From Zygnema cylindricum (lineage: Eukaryota > Streptophyta > Zygnematophyceae > Zygnematales > Zygnemataceae): DNA of 61,884 nucleotides. The notes beneath the pieces are model-generated. The model was given only the letters and a program-made list of their open reading frames with translations, made no database searches and was not told where the DNA came from. Every line of letters starts with the position of its first letter. The stretch's first letter is position 1. The stretch covers positions 16,602 to 78,485 of the forward strand of contig JBBHKE010001121.1 of assembly GCA_037447655.1 (NCBI GenBank), written 5' to 3'. Positions 47,601 through 61,884 of the stretch are shown here, piece after piece. A program made the position numbers and the translations under genes.

Positions 47601-48594
47601 AAATGGAGGAGTTACCTCTTCCAGTAGTACTTCTGAAACTTGTTGTGAATCGGTGAAAACCGCTTGCGAGGTATTGGTTTCGAGACTCCGGCCGATAAAG
47701 GAAAAGTTGGAGGAGGACTATTTGAAAAGGGAAGGAGAGAAAAAAGAACCAAACTGGGAGGAAATCATCCAAACTGTAAGCTTTATATTATTCTATTCAT
47801 AAAGGAAGTTTAAAAACCGGGAGGAAAGAATGCTTATAAATAAATAAAACAAGAATAAAACTACGACAATAATACTTTTTGGTTTTGGTAAATAATACTT
47901 CCAAAACTTTTTACTTTTTTTTTCATGAGTTTATGCAGAAACACACCAGAAAGTGTATAAAGATATTGGTATGAATAAGGATGTCCCATTTCTCATGAAA
48001 CTTCATTTATTTTTATCAAATAACGGGTTTATTGGAATAAAAGTCAGATAAAAATAGGTAGAATATCTGTTTTTTTTCCTTATTTCCTCACAAAATGTAT
48101 CGGAAACCATGGATAACCATGTAAACCTTTAAAAGATGTGAATGAGAAAATGAAATTAGGGTTCTCTTTTTTGCGTTTCCCGTAATTTATAGGCAAAGGG
48201 AATGGAGGTGGATTTAACCTCTCAAGTTTTGACTTCCTCTACCACTTCTGATGGAAAAATTAAATCATATTTTAATTTTGGGGCGGCAGTTTCCGAGGTA
48301 AGTTTTTTTCTCTGTCGCGGAAATAAAGAAAATAGTTTTTGTTGTCTTTATTTTTTTTGGTCTGTTATGTTCTTTTACTTGTTCCTTTACTTTTTCGTTA
48401 AAGAAGGTTCATGAGAGAAAATTGTTAACAGGTGCGACTAATTTGTTTTTCTTTTCAATTACCTTTTTTTTTTTTCGTTTTTTTTTGTGAAATAGGTCGA
48501 GATCGATTTGTTAACGGGTTCGACAGAAGTTCTTCGAAGCGACATTTTGTACGATTGCGGGAAAAGCTTAAATCCGGCCGTCGATATCGGGCAG
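41659..48594 (+). CDS. Aldehyde oxidase-like molybdo-flavoenzyme, 3' end missing
   Basis: Nine exons: 41659-41830, 42082-44004, 44225-44487, 44643-44858, 44979-45197, 45943-46223, 46968-47775, 48193-48297, 48496-48594 (4086 nt, 1362 codons, no internal stop). Two [2Fe-2S] domains (C55, C60, C63, C85; CGFC 127-130, CRC 210-212), FAD domain (LVGGNTMAG 331-339, NFASIGGN about 415), molybdenum domains ([12 protein letters not shown] from 699; [18 protein letters not shown] about 917-925; [21 protein letters not shown]). The MTQR-type FAD segment and [11 protein letters not shown] favour aldehyde oxidase over xanthine dehydrogenase; plant aldehyde oxidases oxidise abscisic or other aldehydes in the cytosol. 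After [14 protein letters not shown] the family needs about 190 more residues, including the GEPP catalytic glutamate; none are found before 54.7 kb. It is either a truncated pseudogene or has a very long last intron. Low-complexity insertions enlarge the protein. Confidence 0.88.
45198..45942 (+). repeat. Imperfect 'TTACAATGTTA' repeats in aldehyde oxidase intron 5
   Basis: The intron is built of many degenerate short units such as ACAATGTTACAATTCTATAATGTTAAAATGTCAC, too variable for a fixed period (written here as one example pattern of TTACAATGTTA-like words). No coding. Confidence 0.6.
46224..46967 (+). repeat. Imperfect 'CCTTTCCTATCCCTTTTT' repeats in aldehyde oxidase intron 6
   Basis: From about 46350 to 46945 the pyrimidine-rich words AACCTTTCCTATCCCTTTTT and ACTTAGAAAA recur at irregular spacing. 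It is a minisatellite-like expansion ending at the intron acceptor TTTTTTTACAG. Confidence 0.65.
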
Positions 48595-48683
48595 GTGAAA
48601 GTTTCGACAGCTTTCAACATTTTCTACTGCAAATCTACAAAGGAACTGACAAATAGAAACCAATGCATGGAAATTGTATATTA

Positions 48684-49691
48684 AACGGAAACGGTCATAG
48701 AAACTGATAAATGGAATTCAATACATAGAGATCGTACGTAAAACGAAAAAGAAAAAAAGACATATAGAAACCAGTACATAGGAATTGTACATACGATTGT
48801 GCCAAGAACTGTCGTAAATCGTACGAGGAGAAACGTACTAAAACAGATGAATCATTGATATGTTTAAAAGAATTCTGGCAAATGGGGTATAAATACCCAA
48901 GCTAATATTCAAATCTACCTGAGTAAATGAGTAGTCTTTATAGGTTAATGTACACCTGTGTACATTAACATATGTGTATACCATAGTTGTCCCGTGCGCA
49001 TAATACGCACGAAACGAAGGAGCGAATACTACGCACGATACGCATTTAACGATGAAAAAAATGTTATAAAATGCGTACCTGACAATGTACCCGTACATTT
49101 TCGTACATTTCAGTACTTTTAGGGGGGTTTGATGATTTTTAGGGTACATTCTCGTGCGTTATCAAATATTTATGTTAAACAGCCAACTATTATTCGTACG
49201 TTACGTACAGTCTCCGTATGTTTTCGTACTTTTGACGGTTATTATTTTGAGACTTTTAGGGTACATTTTTGTACTTTTACGTATATTTCAGTTATACGGA
49301 CTTACATTTTTCGTACACATACGTACGGCGTCCGTATATTACAGTACTTTTAGGGTTAGTGATGGGGGGATTTTAGGGTGTTTAGGGTACTTCCCGTGCA
49401 TTTCGTACATTCCGGTAAAATACAGTACAGCTGCCTTACATTATCCGTACTCCTAGGTTTTTTAGGGTACACATGTCGTACAATGACGTACATTTCCGTA
49501 TGTTTTTCGTACTTTTTTAGGATTTTTTAAGGATTTTTTAGGGTTAAGGGGACGGTTTCCGTACGTTTTCGTACATCGTACAGCGAAATCTAACGAACGG
49601 TATGAAAGTAACGAATACTACGTAGTTTTCGGAAAAAAGTCGAAATCCGTACGAATAGGACAACTATGGTGTATACCTGTGTCATGTATAT
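48684..49691. repeat. GTAC- and TTTAGGG-rich non-coding DNA
   Basis: Right after the last recognisable aldehyde oxidase exon the sequence becomes repetitive: CATAGAAACCAATGCATGGA-like units (48640-48790), then from about 49080 to 49570 alternating CGTACATTTTCGTAC and TTTTAGGGTAC words. TTTAGGG appears roughly eight times. No gene found. Confidence 0.6.
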
Positions 49692-49880
49692 TTAGTAGTG
49701 TTGGGTATCGAGGACCGTTTGCCAATATTCGATATATATATCGAATTTCAGGTACCCGATAATCGATATATCGATTCGATATATCGAATTTCAAATCATC
49801 GCGATAAATTGCCGATATATCGCCGATATATCGTATTGTCAATATATCGAAGCTAAAAAAAAAAAAAAAAAAAAAAAACA
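49692..49880 (+). mobile_element. Partial copy of the hAT-type TAGTGTTGGGTATCG element
   Basis: Begins TAGTGTTGGGTATCGAGGAC and follows the left half of 26911-27301 (CGATATATATATCGAATTTC and similar), then ends in a run of about 22 adenines instead of the C/G hairpin and right end. The right terminus is missing. Confidence 0.8.
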
Positions 49881-50506
49881 CACAGTCTTTTTTCTGTGAG
49901 TTTTGAGCGACTTTTTATTTAAACCGTCAGATTTGGACGATCTGACGGTCTTTGATGAAAGTAACGATCTAAGAAGATCACATGAAAAGCCCATAACACA
50001 ACTTACGACAGGACTATCGTCAGATTCGTCCGCGGTTTTTTTTTTTTTTCCCGGTTTTTTTTCCCTTGCAATGTTATCCTACGCCGTGTCAGTTCGCTAA
50101 AAAGTTTCGTTCGGCGGCGTGCGCTGTACTATGAGCATACGTCAGATTCGTACGCTCGTACAGGGGTGTGCACAACACACACACACACATATAGTATGCC
50201 TACGTTGCGCGAGTTTTGTGCCAAGCTTTGTGCGCCTACCAAAGGCCTACCATAAAAGCGCTTACTTTTGAATTATGCATTAAACAAAACGAGTACTCGA
50301 GTTCATAGATCGAAATGTTCGAACTAAAAAATATCGTACAATATTTTAAATCTGAGTTAGAAATTTATAATTATATTTTGCACGATTGAAATGAATTGTA
50401 CAAAGGCGATGATGACATCATGTGAAAGCGATGGCGTCACATAACTCTGAACTCTGTAACTGTTTTTGGACACCTGTTGCATCGAGCGTTCGAACTGCCA
50501 GCGACC

Positions 50507-50509
<3 letters not shown>
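49881..50509. other. No gene recognised
   Basis: A small inverted repeat CCGTCAGAT...ATCTGACGG lies at about 49924-49948, and a short CA microsatellite near 50175. Nothing else is supported. Confidence 0.45.

Positions 50510-50572
<63 letters not shown>
50510..50572. repeat. (TA)n microsatellite
   Basis: About 31 uninterrupted TA/AT dinucleotides. Confidence 0.97.
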
Positions 50573-50575
<3 letters not shown>

Positions 50576-50999
50576 GGCGCTCAAAGTTAAGGTCAGTTCC
50601 ATAGATGTGTCGGGATCACTGAACAAACGTTTTCTTATGGAAACAATGCGAACGGATTTTTTAACTATGGTCAGTACATGGTGTTACACTGTAACATATT
50701 GAATTCTTTTATCGCATAGGATATTGGTTCACTATATATTGATTCAACGATGCATTTCACGTTGTACAATAAAATCACATCGAGACATTCAGCCTATCCG
50801 ACAAAAGGATGGTGCGATACCTTCGATATATTGTGACTTGTGACAATGACTAACAACCTAGCTGATGTGGTGCAATATAAATAAAAAAGCCTATGGACAA
50901 GATATGATAGTTTGCAGTTGAACTGCAGATTATTTCTAGGTCGCAGTATGTTGATAGCTACCGTTTTTAAATATCCCTTCGCCCTCTCCCACCTCCTCC
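50573..50999. other. No gene recognised
   Basis: Ordinary AT-rich DNA leading into the reverse-transcriptase remnant. Confidence 0.4.
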
Positions 51000-53550
51000 A
51001 CGAAAACCTCATACGCGAACCTCTACACGTTCGGAATGCCTTGGGTGTCAAAACTATTTTGCGGTCGGTGTCGGTTACACCAAGCAAACATGGAGTTGCC
51101 AATGGTTCGTGGCCTTGGGTAGTCCTTCATCTCGTTCTCTTCCTCCATCGTCTTCCCACCACACGTTCATCCGGCGATGCGGTCCAGGATTCGGCTTTTG
51201 TATGTGATCTAGATGTCCTTCAAGCTTATGATTTGGGACCTCGTCCACGATTATCGACGTGTATCTCTATGGATGGGCGGATATTAGCATAAGACGCCCT
51301 CCATCTCCCTTTGTCCCATATTTGTTCCGATCCAGCAGACACAGCTCCTCCTTATCATGTTTTCTCTATAGGTCATAATCCTATCAGGGCGTGGGGGTGA
51401 TAGCAGCACTAGCAAGACTATGGCTCGTTGTCGGCGTTCCGTTCGAAGTGATTAGAGGGCCCTTCATGCCGAGCATGAGCGGTACATATAGGCCATCGGA
51501 TGTCCCATCCTCTTATTGATGAGTTGTTCATTTGGGTTTTGTTGGTGAGCATTCTCGAGCCGTTCAGGGCCTCTAACCATTTACTCCTTCTCCTCGATTT
51601 ACTACAACGATTGAGGTTCCCCGAGCTCTTCGTCTACATATACCTACCCCTTTACCCCCCTCTATCCACTCTTTTTAGGGATCGAAGTGTTTCTTTCGGG
51701 ATCGTGATGCTTTCACCAAAGCATTTACCACTTCCACTCATCTTTCACCAGGGGGTCCATTAAGCACTATCTATAAGTTATTTCGCGTTGTTTTGCCCCC
51801 TAAATCAGGTTCTCGGGGTTTTAATATGTTCTTTCAAGTGTTCACTTATTGTTGGTGGCACTATTCCCCCTCAGAATTTTGATCTTCCCATGGTGTCTCG
51901 CCTTGTGACTGTCACCAAATCCAATGGGGGGGTCCGCTCTATCACCGCGGGAGAGGTATTATTACCGATTAGTTGCCCAAGCCATCTGGGTCCCACTCTA
52001 CCCCGCTCTCTAGATTATTTTTTCCTCGTCAATTGTGGTTCATAGGATTCGAGCTTCATTGGATATCCATCTAGACTTCTTAATCCTTTAAGTTAAAGTT
52101 GCCAACGCCTTCAATACGGCAGAACGCCATTTTTTTAAAGTTTACGGTCGCTCTTTTGCCGATTGTCCAGATATCCCCTTTTACAAGGGCATTTTATTCT
52201 TTAACCAAAAGCTCTCCTTCTCCGCTGATGATGGTTTGGTTCTACTTCCCTCTATGACCGGCACTCGTTTGGGTGACCATCTTAGGAGACCTTTGTTTGC
52301 CCTTGCTCATTACTGGGCCCTAGGCGCTTTCGCTACTGCTTTCCCTACTTCCTCTTCCCTTCCGTTGCGGACGATGCACACATTATTGGCCTTTTGGAAC
52401 CATGTCGTGTCGCTCTATAGCTTTTTCAAGGATCGTTTGGCAAAACTCATCTGTTCGACCCTCGAAGCTAATTGTTTGGTTCCTTTGTGATATCCCTCCT
52501 TCTTTTCTAGACTCCTCTAATTAATGGCATTCGTTAGTTGGGTTGCCCACTTCGTTTCGAATACTTCGGTGACCCAATTTCTTGATTATACCCTTTTGAC
52601 AGATTTGTCCCACGTGGACGGCATGTCAATCTTTTTGATCCGAACGTGGCTTTTGCTCTTTTGTCACGGTGTTTCCTCCACCGTCACGTTTACGTTACTC
52701 ACACATCCACTCCCAACCCAACATTAGTTTCATCCTTTTTTTACTTTGATGATCGCCTCATGGGCGCTCTTCACACTTTGTTAAGTTGTGGGGCTTTTCA
52801 TCACGAGTTTGGGCAAACGGGCCGCCTTCACGCTTCTTTTTTTGTCCTTGTCAGCAGATTGGTTTTACTATCGTGTTGCTCCCGATACCTATCTGGGAAG
52901 TTGGTGCCTTATTGCCTCCACTCTTGTCTCTTGTTTTTTGGGCGGGACACTCTTGTTCTTGCCACCGTTACCCCTTGTGTTTCGGACGGAGTTTTTGCCT
53001 TCCAATAGTCCATTTGGATGTGTCATGTTCTCTTCCTCCTGCTGCTGTCGCGGATATGCAGGTTCTTTCCACCCTTATTATGAAATGAGTTGCGTGTCTC
53101 AAATTTTTCGTTGCCATTAAAACTGCTCTTCTCGAGGCACTTCCTCCAATTCGTCACGTGCACTCTTTCTCTCTTATGGTGGACTTGGTTCCGAAGCTTG
53201 ACTATCAGGTACACCTATTTTATCCACCCTCCGTTCCGCGCCTGCTCAATTCACCACGGCCCTCAAGGTTTGACTTGGCCTCCCCCGTTCACCTTTTCTT
53301 CTTGAGCCCGACGACATCCATTTGCTTCATTGCTCCAACGGGAGCGAGTTAATATAAGTGCGCGGCATTATTCGTGGGAATATTGTGATTATCGTCTTTG
53401 AGGAGGGATTTTCTTTTCCTCAGGTATCCTCCTTTAGTCGTCTATTGCAATTATGGATTGTCGGCGTGTTTTGGAATTCCCTCAACGTACTCCTCCAGGC
53501 TTGGGAGACTACGAGGTTGCTTTTGGTATTTCTTTAGTTGTATTGGGGTT
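51000..53550 (+). pseudogene. Degenerate reverse transcriptase (non-LTR-like mobile element)
   Basis: GC-richer than its surroundings, with plus-strand fragments in changing frames. SNGGVRSITAGEVL (about 51920-51965) resembles the GGVRPIxxGE box of a reverse-transcriptase group; TGTRLGDHLRRPLFALAHYWAL (52255-52325) resembles GVQQGDPLGPLLFALA; and a neighbouring frame (about 52358-52395) reads FPSVADDAHIIGL, containing the catalytic ADD box. Upstream and downstream frames (RASNHLLLLLDLLQRLRFPEL; FHHEFGQTGRLHASFF) show no further recognised domain. Multiple stops and frameshifts make it dead. Element ends were not identified. Confidence 0.6.
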
Positions 53551-54360
53551 TGGTGAGATCATTTTGGTTTAAGTACTCCTTTGGGTCTTTCATTCGTGGT
53601 TGTTGCTTCTTTGGGTGTCTTTGTTCGACACATCCTTTTTCAACGTGTTCATTCATTTTGCCTTGCGTATCCTTTTTTCTTGCTTCCCTCCGAATGTAGT
53701 TTTCAGTTTTCCACCGCCCTTTTTGTTTCCATGGACTCAAATAATTTACCAACAAGTTGTTTAATGAAGTCCGATTGTTACTTATTAGAACCATGGATCA
53801 AAATGTATGAACTAAGCATATTGTATGGTCGTAGTCATACAAAAGTTTGACTCAGAGAGTTTTCTGCATATCGTACCGAGAAATATATTGGATGCATGTT
53901 GTATGGGGCCCTACTATTAATACTAAGAATAAAATTGGGTCAATGTCAAAAAGTCAACAGATGTAATCATGACTAACGTAAGTAGGTGAGTCAGTATGGA
54001 AAATGGATTTTCATCTACAAAAGAACTGAAACTCCATACGCCGGCCTTTTTGCCAATTGAACGCTCTTTTTACCTTCTTTTTTTTATTTTTTTCTTAGGT
54101 CTTTATTTTTTTAGGGTACAGGGAAAAGTGGAGAAAGAGAACAAAATGAATTTCTTTATTGACAGAGGGCTCTAAGGCTTGACCTTTATATCCAAATAAG
54201 GTACAAATCGAAAATGAATTAAAATACTTTACAACAACTTTTGAATAACAAAATAAAAAATTAACCCAAACATATTCCAGTCTTTTCCTTTTTTTTTTGT
54301 GCTGGTAAAATTATTGGCCAAAACAACTTAAAAGGTATCATGGGATTTCACATAAAGCCA
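53551..54360. other. No gene recognised
   Basis: AT-rich DNA between the reverse-transcriptase remnant and the G-rich tract. No aldehyde oxidase C-terminal exon is visible. Confidence 0.45.
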
Positions 54361-54616
54361 GGGAGGGAGGGAGGGAGGGAGGGAGGGAGGGAGGGAGGGA
54401 GGGGGGGGAGGGAGGGAGGGAGGGAGGGGGGGAGGGAGGGAGGGGGGGAGGGGGGGAGGGTGGGAGGGAGGGGGGGAGGGGGGGAGGGGGGGAGGGGGGG
54501 AGGGGGGGAGGGGGGGAGGGGGGGGGGAGGGGAGGGAGGGAGGGAGGGAGGGAGGGAGGGAGGGAGGGAGGGAGGGAGGGAGGGAGGGAGGGAGGGCGGG
54601 CGGGCGGGCGGGAGGG
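54361..54616. repeat. 256-bp (GGGA)n / (GGGGGGA)n tract
   Basis: Almost pure G/A on the plus strand, with GGGA units grading into GGGGGGA units and a short GGGC run at the end. Every few bases begins a G-run of three or more, so it can form many G-quadruplexes. It lies about 120 bp beyond the stop codon of the uridine kinase gene and may fall in its 3' flank. Reading frames through it are low-complexity artefacts. Confidence 0.95.
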
Positions 54617-54733
54617 CTAAACCATTTCATGAAAAGAAAACCTGATGAAACTTGATTTGAAAAAATGATTTTTTATTTTGAAACACCTCATAGATAGTTT
54701 AAAAAATTGTTAGTTGTTTTTTAAATTTGATGA

Positions 54734-61273
<6,540 letters not shown>

Positions 61274-61757
61274 TAGGGGAGAGAGAGACAAATGTGCCAA
61301 GGCTTTGCTCCTAGAGGAAGTAAAAGAAATAAAGGAAGCAGGAGGCCATTGACAGGGCTGGGCCAGCATGTGCCACGTGTCAGGCAACGGATGGCCAGAG
61401 ACTGTAAATCCCCGAGCAAACCGAGAAGCAATACCTGGCAAAACGTTGCTCATGTTGTAAATCTCTAGGAACAGGTGGACCGGTGTGATGTTCAATAATC
61501 AATATCCATTATGGTTGACGCCTAGCGTTTTACAACCCCGCACTGTATTTAGTATGGACAAACCTGCCCACGCATAGCGTGCGAAAAGGTCTGGGAAGTG
61601 GGAACTGGGAACGCTTGATGTGATCAACGCCAATTTAGTATTTACAGTATTTACTATTTCAGTATTTCGTATCTAGTTATCTACACAAGGTCAACAAATA
61701 TAGCGTTATAAAGTTTGGGAATTGCAAATCGCAGAGACGATTTTTGCTGCGCGTAGA
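61274..61757 (-). promoter_or_regulatory. Upstream region of uridine kinase with G-box
   Basis: GCCACGTGTC (CACGTG core 61374-61379) lies about 100 bp upstream of the proposed start codon, in the form of an ABRE/G-box. The long open frame running through this region (61495-61055) covers the first exon but shows no domain upstream of the proposed methionine. No TATA box was assigned. Confidence 0.45.
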
Positions 61758-61884
61758 TACACCGTGAATCGCTATTAGCGTACATGACGCTAATTGGGGT
61801 ACCCCTTTTTTTGGGGCAAATTCTCAAATAGAATAAAGTACGCTAAATGTTTCTGAACGTTATTTGAGGTACCCCGCTCAATAC
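61758..61884 (+). mobile_element. TACACCGC-family element cut by the window edge
   Basis: Begins TACACCGTGAATCGCTATTA and continues with GCGTACATGACGCTAATTGG and a CAAATAGAATAAAG segment like that in 1033-1250. The other end is outside the window. Confidence 0.7.

Noticed and set aside
41659-48594. Xanthine dehydrogenase
   Set aside because: The FAD-domain and linker motifs ([25 protein letters not shown]) resemble plant aldehyde oxidases more; but with the C-terminus missing the distinction is not absolute.
50357-50702. Frames with (YI)n repeats
   Set aside because: Produced by the (TA)n microsatellite.
54328-54645. Proline/serine- or glycine/arginine-rich proteins on both strands
   Set aside because: Translations of the G/A repeat tract, not genes.
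61274-61495. Long N-terminal extension of uridine kinase
   Set aside because: The upstream part of the frame has no homology, and the methionine at 61273 with an 11-codon first exon gives a normal-length protein.

Overview
The window looks like nuclear DNA of a land plant. The evidence is four plant-type, multi-exon host genes with GT/AG introns and AT-rich flanks, two plant-type LTR retrotransposons (a chromodomain-bearing Ty3/gypsy element and a Ty1/copia element), hAT transposase remnants and many short inverted-repeat elements. Introns are short to moderate (about 70 bp to 2.2 kb). A degenerate non-LTR-like reverse transcriptase and a relatively compact gene structure would fit a non-seed plant, but the sequence alone does not fix the species. 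No rRNA gene, intact tRNA gene or CRISPR array was seen.

Region 1 (about 1-30 kb) is a transposon graveyard with readable nesting. An old hAT element (BED zinc-finger part 3564-3985, core and dimerisation part 11596-13149) was split when a 7.3-kb chromovirus (4085-11405, reading on the minus strand, 5-bp target duplication CTATT) landed in its intron. A decayed Ty1/copia element occupies 14628-20101. A second decayed hAT transposase lies at 22734-24580. Nonautonomous elements are everywhere: a 'TACACCGC' inverted-repeat family with apparent TA target duplication (some nested or paired head-to-head), a 391-bp hAT-type element with a perfect 8-bp duplication (26911-27301), and a 946-bp PIF/Harbinger-type element with a TAA duplication (28139-29084).

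Region 2 (about 31-48.6 kb) holds three host genes: a HAD-superfamily small-molecule phosphatase of the plant PPsPase1/PHOSPHO type (31044-36840, +, 7 exons, 271 aa); a plant-specific glutamine-rich protein of unknown function (38434-39998, -, 3 exons, 264 aa); and an aldehyde oxidase-like molybdo-flavoenzyme gene (from 41659, +). The aldehyde oxidase reading frame is clean over nine exons and 1362 codons but stops having homologous exons at 48594, so its C-terminal catalytic end is missing from the window.

Region 3 (about 48.6-54.7 kb) is repeats: a GTAC/TTTAGGG-rich stretch, a partial hAT-type element, a (TA)n tract, a broken reverse transcriptase and a 256-bp G-rich tract.

Region 4 (54.7-61.3 kb) is a six-exon uridine kinase gene on the minus strand (235 aa) without the uracil phosphoribosyltransferase domain that most plant homologues carry. 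The window ends inside another TACACCGC-family element. The host genes belong to unrelated pathways (phosphate-ester hydrolysis, aldehyde oxidation, pyrimidine salvage) and are not an operon-like cluster. Exon coordinates given below were worked out by hand from splice consensus, reading-frame phase and family motifs.
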